DNA from: Hemerocallis citrina
Lineage: Eukaryota; Streptophyta; Magnoliopsida; Asparagales; Asphodelaceae
Direction of reading: 5' to 3'
Assembly: GCA_017893485.1 (NCBI GenBank)
Contig: JACEHZ010000594.1
Span: 1,015,501-1,079,500 of the forward strand
DNA: 64,000 nt
Shown: positions 34,304-46,700 of the stretch, piece by piece
Layout: the number at the start of each line of letters is the position of its first letter
How positions within the stretch are numbered: the first letter of the stretch is position 1
Made by a program: the position numbers and the translations under genes
Notes under the pieces: generated by a model
Databases searched by the model: none
What the model was told of the DNA's origin: nothing
The model's input: only the letters and a program-made list of their open reading frames with translations

Positions 34304-37300
34304 TGTAACACCCCAAATTTTTTTTTTTTTTTTTTTTTTTTTAAACTAAGTCTCCAAATTCAATTCTTTCAATTTCTATATCACTTTAATTATAAACTAA
34401 GAAAGTTATATTTCAGGGAAAATTTTGGCAGAGTCTCCCTTGTAAATTTTGCCCCGAAACACAAAAAGCTTACGGAATTCTGCTCAAAATTCCGTAGCTC
34501 ACAAACCACATAATATTTTCATGGGCTCCCCAGGCCAAAATGAGCAGGTACATACAGACAATATAATATAATGCTCTGGGGGCCAAACTCATAACGGATT
34601 ATCAAATATCAATTAAAAACTATGAATTTCTTTGAAAAACGAGGTAAAATCTTAGAAAAATCATTGTAAAACTTACCACAGAGCCTGGTACTCCACGACG
34701 AGATGGGTACGGGTCACCAACATCCTACACCACCTCACACTATACTCATCATCGTCATATACATGTTTATACACTCATAATACAATTTAAATCATAAATT
34801 TCACTATTCCTATGACTAAATAATACAAATTTTTAAAATAAAAAGTTATACTACCACTCCACGCCTCACCTCTGCACTGATGAGAACCTGCAACAGTGGG
34901 GGATCTAGGGTAGTCCTCAGACTCTCCTAACCCCCCAAAACACTAAGGGGTTAGCCATTTCTGGTGTGAGTATAATTACTAATCTAACGACAAATTAAAT
35001 AGTATAAAGAAAATACTTAAACTTACAAATACCAAATTAAAATAATGCCACCTGAATCCTGAACACAACAACATCGTCAATACAGTGATAAATCACATAC
35101 TGTGCCAATCCTGCATTCAATTATTTAATTATCCACAACTCCCACATTTCATAATACACTTCACATCAACCTCGTATGGATATATAAATATACTTATCTT
35201 ACATTCGCATAATACGAATATTCATCTTTCCACACTTATCATCATATCAGCATTTCACTATTTATATTAACATAACTACATGATGTTATTACATCATTTC
35301 TCCAACTCTATTTAGCCATGTGTTTCATTTACTTATATTATCTCATCAACACACACATTCATCCTGAAAGTTGTGCCGAGGCAGGTAGTTCCCACCATTT
35401 CCACGGAAATAGCAGGCGAGTAGTTCCCTGACACACTTTCCAGGTACACAAACTCATATCACAAATACTTTCTTTAATAACCACTGTCATACCCAATCTC
35501 ATAAAACAGGCATTTATTTTATTATGTTATAAAAGTATCACATCATAAACATATGCATCTATTCTCATACTACCACCTTCCTTCATATCTTATGACATAA
35601 TTACCACATCTCATTGCCCATGCGATTTACTCACATTTCATCACATCATTTACACCTCCTTAATTAGAATTCTTATACCCATTGCATCACAACCATGTTT
35701 TATAGCTCATTCACATCATATTATATCACTTTAATAATTACTTTTTCTTATAACAATAAATCTTATTATCATTTTCACTTAATCCCCCAAACACATTCTG
35801 GGGCCACCACATATCACATCCCATAGCCGATAGCATGGGTAATAATCACTGTACCTCAAACACACAGTTTGGGTAATATCACATCACATCTCAAGCCGAT
35901 AGCTTGATTATTAATTTCACTTCAATCACTTATCATCTTCACTTCACTTTAATTCTCATTTCTATTAATCATTACCACTATTATATCCACTCACCCTGCG
36001 AATTATGCCAAGGCAGGTAGTTCCCACAATTTCCACTGAAATTGCGGGCAGGTAGTTCCTTGACACAATTCCAAGGTACACAAACTCATATCAATGGTAT
36101 TTTACTTTAATGATCACACACATAATACAATTACTTCGTATTATTCATGATAACACATCTCTTTTATTATTTTTATCTTAAATTAATCACAAGCTGCATT
36201 TATCACTTCTTTTCATATACTAACTCATAGCACGTTCACTTTCACATTTACTTCATTCACACAACTTTCTTTTTCACACACAGTTCACATTTTACTATCC
36301 ACTTTCTTTTCCACGCACAATTCACATTTTACTATCCACTTTCTCTTACTACCACCTTTATTATTAACACTTATTTATTTTATTAGTTTGTCGACCAGTG
36401 AGCCACAGTATCCCAACATACTGAAAGCCGACAGCCCAGTAAACACGCGGTCCGATGCTCTCCCAGAGTCTTACTCGTCCGAGGCTACGTCTTCCTCCTA
36501 GCCGAACTAGCGAGGGAACACAACACTCCTAGTCCCACTAGGGTGCCTCCTCGCGACGTCTGTCATCGAGGGAAAAACCACAATCCCCTAGTCCCACTAG
36601 GGTACTTCCTCCCAGCCGAAGCCAGCGAGGTAAACACTCACCACTGGTCCCACCAGGGTGCTTCCTCGCGACGTCTGTCATCGAGGGAAAAATCACAATC
36701 CCCTAGTCCCACTAGGGTACTTCCTCCCAGCCGAAGCCAGCGAGGTAAACACTCACCACTGGTCCCACCAGGGTGCTTCCTCGCGACAGCTGTCATCGAG
36801 GGAAAACCGGGCCTCAAGCCGATAGCTTGGGCGATAAAAATCACTTACCCCAAACATAGTTTGGGTCCACTTACCCCAAGCCGGTCCTTGGGTGTTAGGA
36901 GGTCTAGCCCAAACCCCCAGGATTGCTGTAGGTACTGGTCAACAAAGCCATCTGTTATTAGCATTAATCATCTCATCTTTTCATCTTACTAAATCAACAT
37001 AAAGCATCACAACTTTTACTTAATCAATTGCCACATTCTTAACTTTAATCATGTGAATTAATAACATATTTAATTAATGCTTACCATCTTATCTTTTATC
37101 TTACAATTCGATGCACATCTGATGTCCACGATATTGATTATCATCTCGTTGTATCATATATGTATATATATGCATACACCATGTCATTTATCATAAAAAC
37201 CATCATGTTATTTAATTTACCATAACATCACCCATTATGAATACCATGCTATTCACTACTTCATTAAATCTCATATAAACATACACCAAGTCATTTATCA

Positions 37301-39559
37301 TATAAACCAACATGTCATATTATTGCCCATTAATTCATTTCAGACATAATTAAAATGTAAACATGTACCCAATTATTAATTTCATCAATTATTGCATCAC
37401 ACATCATAATCATCTATATATATTACAATAAACACCACACGTGCGGATTTCCCATCATAAGGGGCCAAAACCACTTATTTCCTCTAATTAAATCTTATAA
37501 TATCTAATTATAGCATACTAGCTCATACATCCGGTTCCATATAAGTAAAATCACTTATAGGGGCTTATATGCCACAAAACATGCATAAACGTGTACTATA
37601 ATTACACAGATCTTCAAAACATGATCACAATCACTAAATTCGTCTAATTACATCTTATAACATCCATCCATGACATGCTAGCCCATACACCAGGCTCCGC
37701 ATATACCCGAATGCCTATATCGGCGTATATACCCCAAAAACATGCACGAAACATGCACGGGGAGAAAATATGCATAAACAATTCAATATATTTAGTTTTT
37801 ATACTTCAACACGTCACATTAACCCATAATATAGGTTTTATATACTTAAAATAGTTAATTTCATCAAATATCTCAAAATCCCATTTTCGGGCCTTAAAAA
37901 TCCGTATTTTTCGGAAAATTGAATTTTTAGCATACATTCTATCAAGTATATCGAAATGCCACGAAATTTGGTAACAATATAGAATATACCTAATTACAAC
38001 ATACTCACCTGACGGCTCGAGCAAACGATGTCCCACGTCCATCCTGTAGCCAGTCGAAGTTCGACTTTTTCCTCCTAATTGAAAAATTATAGAACCGATT
38101 AGTTTAAAACTCAAAACTCGGCCTACGAACCTCCAAACTCGAATCCGTCTTCACCCACCCGTTCCAAATGACCTAAGTAGCCGAGCTACATCGACGGATT
38201 TCGAATTTGGGTCCCCATACAAACATTCCCTTATTGATCGGAGGCTTTCTAATAAGAAAAATTCATATTTTCTAATTTCTTTAATCCCTTGATCCTAATA
38301 TCTCAAATTAGGGTTAACCACAATAATGGAACTCATCTATACCTCCGAATTCATCAAAGTCTCACCTCTATATCGCGCGGGTATTTCACCGAACACCCGG
38401 CGTGCACTTTTCGCCTATAATTTATTTCACTCAATTTAATTGAGCTAGAAACCTATAAAAATCATCCTAAATTTATATTAATCCTTTCATAATACTCTAC
38501 ACCCTCATATGCATTTTCTATAATTATTTGGATCGAGTTTTCTACCCGATTACATAAACTCCATAATTCGAGTTTATGCCAAAATCACTACTTCCCATTT
38601 TATTCTAATGGCTCACTAAAATTTTTACCACCATCTAAAGGATATTTCTAATATATATATATCTCTATTTTACAAATCCAAAATCCTAATTTACTAACAA
38701 CTTGTAATTTTTCTAACAATCCACTAATTCCCTAAATCTTCCACTTCCAACACCTCTAAATCACTCTATTATAATATTTCTACTCAATAAAACTAACCAC
38801 ACTTAATTTGATACGAATAAATAAAATAGGGTATACCTTTTCGACATCCGTTCGAAAATCCGATGCTACCACGTTGTAGAGAACCCTTCAATTAGCTGTA
38901 CCCTCAAATAAATTCGAAAACAAAGAAGAGATGGGGTGGATTTGAGTGGGGAGGTTGCCGGCCGATTGGGTGCGGTTTGATATCGGGAGAATAGAACGGA
39001 AGGGAGAAGAAAGAAGGAAAATAAGGAAATAAAAATTGGGGAGGGATTATAAGAAAATAATTTCCAAACTGATCCACTGTGAAAAATATTTACCAAACTG
39101 GTCCACTTTCGAAAATATTTACCCAAAGTTAGTCCATAACTGGTCCACTTTCGAAAATATTTGGGTTGAGGACAAATTACACTAAGGTGTTCTCCCATTA
39201 TAGTAGTAGAGATAAAATTATAATAATAATAATATTTTTATAAATGGATATTTACAAATAGACCCCTAGACCTCCAAAATATTTCAAGTAAACCCCAACT
39301 CTTTTCTTTAATAGCACCAACAATACAAAATACATTGCAATTATCTCGCAATAATCCTTCAAAATTATAAAATAAAATAAACAATATTTATTCACATAAA
39401 ATCTCAACTCATGGCTTCAATATATAGCAATAATACCAATCTACCATAAATATCCATACCGATATCAATATTTAAATAAAATATATCAAAAATAATTTTC
39501 ACCACTCAAAATATATAAAAACAGGCATTTTCGATATTTTAAAAATTCGAAGTGTTACA
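34304..39559 (-). repeat. 5' LTR of the gypsy element
   Basis: 5256 bp, matching 26879-32136 at a constant offset (7425, then 7423 after the poly-T difference) through every segment I compared. As the upstream LTR it should hold the promoter near its start in element orientation (right side), where phrases TGGTCCACTTTCGAAAATATTT repeat near 39100-39165. Confidence 0.93.
36474..36813. repeat. 115-bp GC-rich tandem repeat inside the right gypsy LTR
   Basis: Same block as at 29051-29390, carried in the second LTR, with marker phrases at 36589 and 36704. No difference from the left copy was seen. Confidence 0.85.
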
Positions 39560-39860
39560 CCTCTGCAGGGAAAGAGGCTGAGTGGATTGAAAAACTTGTT
39601 GCCGGTCATCCATTAAAAAGTTTAAGTAAATTTCTAATTCTGTTATGTGACTATCAAGCTACAATGCACTGTAGCTCATAACTCACTCTATAATAGTAAG
39701 AGGAGTAGACTAAGGCTGAAAGAAGCCTAGTTGAACTATCTCATAAATAAAGTGCAATTAAAATAAAGTATGGTTAATGCTCTTACTAAGAGACTTGAAA
39801 GTGGTCTAATTATCAAAACTGTGAGGGAAATAGAGTTAAAAGCTATTGAGTCAAAGGTTT
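39560..39860 (+). pseudogene. copia-1 RNase H remnant
   Basis: Begins with the second CCTCT and gives EAEWIEKLVAGHPL followed by a LLCDYQATMH segment (matching the copia RNase H EAEY...W...L and YCDSQAA motifs) and a late KSAIKIKYG stretch. Stops interrupt. It continues the polyprotein remnant cut at 26878, confirming that the gypsy element landed in copia-1. Confidence 0.75.
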
Positions 39861-40900
39861 AACATCCTAATTGTTTTGAAATTTAGAATCTAATTGGTGC
39901 CATAGAGAAGTTCAAACTTAAGCATCAATTTTAGGCAGTTGACATATTTTAGTTAATTTTGATGATTCCACATAAATTCGACAAATATATAATGTCATTC
40001 CAATTTTGATGGTATTATATATCTAAAGAATTTACTTAGAATAATCATATTATTCCAATACGAAATATGAAAACTTGTCGATGTGTTTCCGATGTTTAGA
40101 ATGTCGTTATATCATTCCAATTTGATGATATATATCTCTTTTATGGATTCTTGTTTCATTCCAATTTTGATGATTCAGAATTAACCATAATTCATTTGAC
40201 TGTTCGATCATTTCAGTATGAAACATAATATAGTTCTTGTGTAGAAACTATAATAGTTCTTGTTCTTTATTTAGTTAAAGAAACTTGATTGTGATGCTTG
40301 TGTTATATTTTTGCTAAGCTAATTATGAATTGTACTGGGTTCTTTTGTGGAACCAGATACTTTGTGAAATTCGTTGGAATTCTTAGAGATGTGTTTCTTG
40401 ATATTCTTGTTTTCAATAAAATAGCAAAGATGGAGAAGTTGAATCTATCAACATAGATTTCAAAATAATGATTTGCTCAAAATGGAGGAGTAAACATAAA
40501 GCAATGTGTAAGGATAGAGTTTCAGTTTATTTCTCTCGAGAATAAATTAGTCACTTGCTTGGTAAAATTTCTGTTGAGTTTATGACTCGTGTTCATTGAG
40601 CTTAAAACTCTTATTTTGTTCTTGAAATTTATTTGCTTTGTTTGATTTTGAAACTATGACAGATTATTCCAGTTGGTTTAGTCGTTGTGAACTATTCTGT
40701 TGTGATATGGTTTGAGAACTATTTAATTATTTTGGTTTAGTCATTTTGAACTATTCGGATTTATAATTGATTTAGTCCTTATGAACTGTACATTGAGTGA
40801 TGCATTTCTTCTATTTTAAGACTGCTATGAGCCAGTCAGCTTCATGTTGAACTGATGAGATAATCCAGTACATTTAAATATTGAGAATATAGGAAGAGAT
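39861..40900 (+). other. copia-1 3' untranslated internal region
   Basis: AT-rich non-coding DNA between the RNase H remnant and the 3' LTR, ending in the purine tract AGGAAGAGA (probable polypurine primer). It holds diverged repeats of phrases like TCATTCCAATTTTGATG near 39990-40190 and GGTTTAGTCGTTGTGAACTATTC near 40675-40790. No gene seen. Confidence 0.5.
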
Positions 40901-41180
40901 TGTTGAATATATAGGTATATTCTCACTATATGAATAATATTATGTGTAATATTATTCTATGGGTAACACGTATGTTACACGTACTAATTGTATGGATATT
41001 GGAATGCGAGTTGAGTGAGTTGAGAACCAAGTACCCAAACCAGTATTTATCCTATAAATACTGGCTTGTGATAGTAGTTTAGGTATTCTAATATTGATAC
41101 CTAGGGTAAATATCTCAAGCACATTAGTGTATGATATTAACCCTAATTTCTATTGATATTATCTCTCATAATCTCTAACA
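40901..41180 (+). repeat. 3' LTR of copia-1
   Basis: 280 bp, TGTTGAATATATAGG...ATCTCTAACA, the better preserved of the pair. It has a CCTATAAATACTGG TATA-like core. The two LTRs have clearly drifted apart, including length changes near the left third. Confidence 0.85.
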
Positions 41181-41704
41181 GTTAACCTATGCTTATGAAA
41201 ATGGACTATTTAACTAATTTATCATTTCTGAAAAAAGAGAGAGGAAAAAAAAACGAAGAGAAACAATACGATCATTTAGTTTCGACAATGAGAAATAACA
41301 AAATAAACTAAGGTCAGGTTGGGAGCCAAAATCAAAATATCAAGTCCAATTAAGATTGATATTCGCAAAAAGAAACAAAAAAATAAATGACCAAAAAAGG
41401 AGAGAGAGATGCAAAACAAAAGTAAGTGTAATTTATTAGCATATACTCCAGTTTCGATATTTCTAAGAACGCGATAAAAAATAATAAATATGTCAACAAG
41501 TTATATAATGTTATGCTATGTATTATTTACTAAATATGAAAGAATTATCTGTAAATAAAAAGGAATACTATAAAAAAACTAACTATGAAAGAGGGTTTAA
41601 ATTAAATTTTATTGAGGGGGCTTCTTGTAAACCCAAGCATGAGCCAACATTAAAAATTGATCCTGTCTACCAATAGAGCCATGTAGTTGCAACATACACT
41701 ACGA
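41181..41704. other. AT-rich intergenic DNA
   Basis: Between the copia-1 3' end and the Helitron-like element. No coding frame, RNA gene or element terminus recognised. Confidence 0.4.
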
Positions 41705-42179
41705 CTAGTGTTACCCTGTGCAAATTGCACAGCCTAAAATAGTTTTGATGGACTCATTAAATTATATAGAACTGCAAAAAAGTGTGAGTCAAAATAGAGA
41801 AAGGAGAGAGAGGGTAAACTCTCTTTCCTATTAGTATAAGGGTGTATTTTATAACATCATTAACATTCAGTAAATATGTTATGCATTATAAATTATGTAT
41901 TCATATTAGGGTAAAGATAATAAACTAAGAGAATCATATAAAAACAATTTTATGAACTGTGTTGGGGAAGAGTGGTGAGATTTTATAAGTTTGGGAAAGT
42001 TGGAGGGGAAGAAACATTATTTAAGGGATTGTTGTTTGTATTTTGTTTTGGTTTTTTAATAAAATCGTGTGTAGTACACGCATTAGTTAAATAGAAATCC
42101 CTATTTTTCCTCCCATTTTTTCTATTTCAAAATAGAGAAAAAAGGGAGGGGGTAAACTTTATCTCTTATTAGTATAAGA
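41705..42179 (-). mobile_element. Short non-autonomous Helitron-like element
   Basis: On the minus strand it starts with TCTTATACTAATAAGAG (42179), preceded by A, and ends in a hairpin CTGTGCAATTTGCACAG then GGTAACACTAG (41705), followed by T. TC...CTAG ends, a 3' hairpin about 10 bases from the end, and insertion between A and T are Helitron marks. Inside, a second TATACTAATAGG-like start lies near 41840 and a hairpin with CATTAG lies near 42060-42081 on the plus strand, suggesting a second or nested copy. No Rep/helicase gene. Boundaries are moderately sure. Confidence 0.6.
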
Positions 42180-42826
42180 TATAGATATAATGACCATGGT
42201 TCATGTAACTCTCCTTTACCTAAGGAACTCTGGACCCACCCAAAGCTCTTTAAAGAACATCTGATAGTCAACACGATGCAGGTCCACGTCCCATGTTGTT
42301 CAACGACGGTTAACTTTAGGAAGAGGAGATTCCTGATCTCTACGTGCCTAGAGCAAAACCATATATCCCGCCCACATTGTCATTGTTGATACTAAACATA
42401 TATTTGTGGTGAAAAATCAAGAAACCCCATAATATTTCTCATTTAAATCAAGAAAATCTTAAATGCTATTTTTCGCTCATTTTAATCACTCCGCCGTTAA
42501 ATTTTGAATTTTCTATTAAATTTTTCTAATGAAATTACCTTTTTACCTCTTTCTCTTATTTTTCTAAACTTTTGCTACTTTCCCCGTTCTTCTCACTTTC
42601 TTTTCAAACCCTTAACGTTAGATTGTCGGAGATCCTCGTTGCCATTATTAGGTTTTTGAGTTGGTGTGAGTGGATAGGGATTCATATAGAATGGGGATGA
42701 GGGAAAATGGTGAAAAACTAATAAATAAAAGGAGAGGCAAAAAGGAAATTTCATAAAGGGCACTTAACTGAATATTCAAATTTTGTGGAGGGGGTAATTT
42801 GTAATGGGACCACTTACCATCAAGTT
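42180..42826. other. Intergenic DNA
   Basis: Unique-looking AT-rich sequence before the copia-3 target duplication, with a pyrimidine-rich patch near 42540-42620. No gene or element recognised. Confidence 0.4.
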
Positions 42827-42831
42827 AGTAT

Positions 42832-43023
42832 TGTTGAAATATAGTATATTCTATTTTCTAATCTATAGGAAACAGATTTTCCAAATCTCTCATCTCCGCA
42901 ATCTTCTCTCAATCTCCTATCTTTTTCTCCAAGAATGTAATTCATATATATAGATGTATACAGTAGAGAAATAAATAAATAAGAAAGACTATTTTCCCCA
43001 AATCTGATTTCAATATTTCTACA
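42832..43023 (+). repeat. 5' LTR of copia-3
   Basis: 192 bp, TGTTGAAATATAGTATATTC...AATATTTCTACA. It contains an inverted CTAATCTATAGGAAACAGA stretch and an ATATATATAGATG AT core (possible TATA box) near 42945. Very similar to the reassembled 3' LTR, with a few substitutions. Confidence 0.9.
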
Positions 43024-43036
43024 TGGTATCAAAGCC
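43024..43036 (+). other. Primer binding site of copia-3
   Basis: TGGTATCAAAGCC directly after the 5' LTR; one mismatch from the standard TGGTATCAGAGC complement of initiator tRNA-Met. Confidence 0.85.
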
Positions 43037-43289
43037 TAACCAGATCTAGGCTAACTAAAGAAGAAGAAGAGAAGGAGGTGATCAAATCTGACACCTCCAT
43101 CTTGATCTGATCCCGACCAAACCCCGATCCTCGAATATCCTCGTCGACCCCAACCTCCACGGCGACCCGATTCCCAAACCTCCTCCTCATCCACAGATCC
43201 CGTCGCCGATCTTCATCAACCCAGATCCCGTCGTCCACAGTTCCCGTCGCCGATCTCGTCGAATATCCATCCTTCCCGTCACCGTCCTC

Positions 43290-43390
43290 ATCATCATCTA
43301 CATCCACAGATCCCATCCTCATCATCATCATCATCTACATCCACAGATCCCATCCTCATCATCATCATCATCTACATCCACAGATCCCGT
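43290..43390. repeat. 36-bp tandem repeat in the copia-3 leader
   Basis: Nearly three copies of a unit built from CCACAGATCCCATCCTCATC and a run of ATC triplets. It lies in the leader, where gag would be expected, in a wider Pro/Ser-coding pyrimidine-rich region (43060-43560). Confidence 0.8.
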
Positions 43391-43729
43391 CCACCTGTCT
43401 TCCACAGATTAACAACCACAGACCTTTGCCCTTCTTACTCGTCGCCCTCGCTGCTCTGCCCTCTTCCGTCACCGAAACTCCACTGAGCTCCTCTGCCCCC
43501 ATGGACGACTCCAACACCCGAGAGCCCATCATTAGCCCACCGAAGTCGGATCAGACCGAGATCTATTGTTGTTCGATCCAGATCCGTTGTTTGTTGATGT
43601 TGAAGATCTAGTGTGTTGAAGATCAAATTTTCGTTTGATGTTTGTTGAAGACTTGGAGCTATTCTTGGCCAAGTTGTGTCATTTGCTATTGGTTGCCGAA
43701 GATTATATCCGTTGTTGTGCCGCTACCAT

Positions 43730-46700
43730 GGGACAAACTGATGGAGCAGAGAAGAGTAATGGACTCGCCTCTACAGTAGTTACAGTTGCAAGTAATGATG
43801 GTAAGGCATTAATATTTCTGCCTCTGTTATGATAATGCATGGATAATTGATTCGGGTGCTACCGACCATATAACTTTTGATTCTATACAAGTTCAAAATT
43901 TTCAACCATCCACCAAATCAACTTTGTCCACTGCCAATGGTGATCCTGCCACTATTACTGGCGAGGGTACCATACCTCTCACAAACAACCTAACCTTAAA
44001 TACTGCCTTAGTTGTGTCATCCTTGAATTTTAACCTATTATCTGTTGCTCAAATAACTACCTCCTTACATTGTATTGTAGTCTTTTGGCCTTCACATTAT
44101 GTGTTTAAGGATATTCGGACTCGCAAGACGATTGGTTATGGGGTTAGACACAGAAGCTCTATTACCTGGATCTAGAATCTGAAATTTCAAAGCAAGTTGA
44201 CTCAAGCTCTAAGTGTGGAAGGATCCGAAGATGAGAAGAAGAAATCAGATATTTTGCTATGGCATCGACGTTTATGGCATGCTTCTTTTGGTTATTTAAA
44301 GAAATTGTTTCCATATTTATTTTTGAAGTTGGATATTTCTGCCTTTCGGTGTGATGTGTGCGAACTCGCAAAAGGTCACCGTGTCTCGTTTCCTCCAAGT
44401 CCAAGTAGAAACTCTCTTCCATTTATGATTATTCATTCTGATGTTTGGGGTCCATCCAAAACCACTACATTTAGAGGAACCAAATGGTTTGTGACATTTA
44501 TTGATGACTATACTCATATGACCTGAATTTATTTGATGAAGTCGTAAAGTGAAGTTAGTTGCTTATTTCAGAAATTTCACAAGCATGTTCTGATTCAGTA
44601 TAAATCACAGATTCAAGTTCTTAGGAGTGATAATGGCGGAGTGTACCTGAGTTCGAATCTGCTACAACAATATTTGGTGGAACACGGCATTGTTCACCAG
44701 ACTACATGCTCATATACACCTCAACAGAATAGGGTTGCAGAAAGAAAAAATAGAAACTTGCTCGAGGTGGTCCGTGCTTCTCTTATCCATGAAAATATGC
44801 CACTCATTTATTAGGGGGAAGCCCTTGCTTCTGCTACATACTTAATCAACTGAGTTCCCTCTAGTATCCTAAACTTCCTTACACCATTTCAAGCATTGAC
44901 TGAAGCTGTGAATGCACCAAAGTCGTCAACTTGCCACCTCGTGTGTTTGGGTGTGTTGCATTTGTTCATCTTCCTCAACATGAATGAAATAAGTTAACTC
45001 CTCGAGTTGTCCGCTGTATTTTTGTGGGATATGCACAGAATAAGAAAGGGTATTGGTGCTATCACCCACCAACTCAAAGGATGTTTATGACTATGGATGT
45101 TGTATTCCATGAAGATGAAACGTATTTTTCTTCTTCTACAACTAAACTTTAGGAGGAGTACCGAAGTGAAGTTCAGATTCTTGGGTATGACGAAGGGGTT
45201 AGTGAAGTTCAGACTCTTAGGTATGATGAAGTAATTACCAGTCAGAACGAACAACTGGATACAAATGATGGCGAACACTTGAATGAAGACTTAGTAAGGG
45301 AGGAGGACCCTCATGAAGAAGTGCAACCAAAGGAAGAAGACCCTCCTAAAGAATTGCAACCAGTTCTGAATTTTAGTAAAAGTGAACTGTCAGAACCCCA
45401 AAACCAATCGTCATCGTTGTCCGTAGCTCCTATAAGAGAACTCCCTCACCATACTAATAGAGGTATTCCAAAACCCACTTATGAACTTGATCCCACTAGT
45501 AACGTAAAATATCCCATGAGTAATTATGTATCCACTCACCGCTTGTCGGAATCAAATAAGTCATTTGTTATCTACTGTATCTATTCCTAATAGGGTGTAG
45601 GAAGCCTTTACTGATCCAAGGTGGAAATCAGTTATAGATAAGGAGATGAAGTCCTTGAAAAAGAATGAGACTTGGGAGATAATCGAGCTGCCAGCAGGGA
45701 AGAAGCCAGTAGGATGCAGATGAATTTATACGGTGAAGTATAAGTCTGATGGTTCAATAAAGCGATACAAAGAAAGGCTGGTTGCCAAAGGATACACTCA
45801 AACATATAGAATTGATTATGAAGATACATTCGCACTTGTGGCAAAATTCAATACTGTTCGAGTCCTACTGTCACTTGCTGCAAATCTTGACTAGCCGTTG
45901 AAGCAATTTGATGTGAAGAATGCATTTTTGCATGGAGAAATGATAGAAGAGGTTTATATGGATCTTCTACCAGGGTCGAACAGACCAGTCCAACACAGCA
46001 ATAAAGTATGTCGTTTGAAGAAAAAATTGTACGCCAAGAGTTTGGTTTGGGAGATTTACAAAATCAATAAGGACATTCGAATACTATCAGAGTAATTCAG
46101 ATCATACTCTGTTCCTAAAAAGGAAAGAAGGTAAAATTACTGTTTTCATTATTTATGTGGATGATAAGATAGTAACTGGAGATGATCCTGAGGAGAGAAA
46201 GGCATTAAAGAACTACTTGTCACAAGAGTTCGAAATGAAAGATCTTGGCTCTTTGAGATACTTCCTTGGTATTGAAGTTTCTCGCTCAAGAAAGGGGATA
46301 TTTTTGTCTCAAAGAAAGTATGCTCTTGATTTATTAAAGGAAACTGGAATGTCCGCTTGTCAGCTGATTAGTACACCGTTAGAAAAAGGACTAAAACTGT
46401 GCAACGAAGCTGATCATGTACCTTGTGATAAGGAAAGATATCAGAGATTGGTTTGACGACTGATGTATCTTGCACATACACGGCCAGATTTTTCATATGC
46501 TTTAAGTGTGGTAAGTCAGTTTATGCATGTGCGTCGAGAACAACATATGGATACGGTGATGAGAATTATGAGATATATTAAGTCTGCTTCAGGAAAAAGG
46601 GACCTGTTTGTGAAACATTGTCACTTGAAGGTTGAGGCATATACTGATGCTGATTGGGCAGGATCTATAATTGATAGGCACTCTACTTCAGAATACTTTA

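Larger units (their letters stand above)
26879..39559 (-). mobile_element. Ty3/gypsy (Tekay/Del-like) LARD-type element with giant near-identical LTRs
   Basis: Perfect 5-bp duplications CCTCT at 26874-26878 and 39560-39564. LTRs are 5258 bp (26879-32136) and 5256 bp (34304-39559); by eye they differ only in the length of one poly-T tract (27 versus 25). The primer site TGGTATCAGAGC next to 34303 on the minus strand sets the orientation. The polypurine end on the minus strand has the GAGGACGAGC...GAGGTGTGTAGAATG context seen in Tekay/Del chromoviruses. The interior is only 2167 bp, with a decayed RT and integrase-zinc remnant and no gag. Matching LTRs imply a very recent move, yet the enzymes are long dead, so it was mobilised in trans. 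Clade name inferred. Confidence 0.92.
4794..41180 (+). mobile_element. Decayed Ty1/copia retrotransposon (copia-1), split by two nested insertions
   Basis: Two related LTRs at 4794-5058 and 40901-41180 share TGTTG(G/A)ATATATA starts, a TATCCTATAAATACTG TATA-like core and ATCTCTAA(T/C)A ends. Between them run, in copia order, remnants of integrase (to 7360, resuming at 25122), reverse transcriptase (about 25780-26870) and RNase H (39565-39860). The flanks are CTTAA at 4789-4793 and GTTAA at 41181-41185, a 4/5 match consistent with an old target duplication. A purine tract, AGGAAGAGA, precedes the 3' LTR. No TGGTATCAGAGC-type primer site survives after the 5' LTR. Removing copia-2 and the gypsy element leaves about 5.9 kb, the normal size of a copia element. 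Coding frames are full of stops, so this is an old inactive copy. Confidence 0.85.

Noticed and set aside
26879..39559. A simple tandem segmental duplication of 5.26 kb
   Set aside because: The copies start TG and end CA, are flanked by a 5-bp duplication, and are separated by a primer site and a gypsy pol remnant, so they are LTRs.
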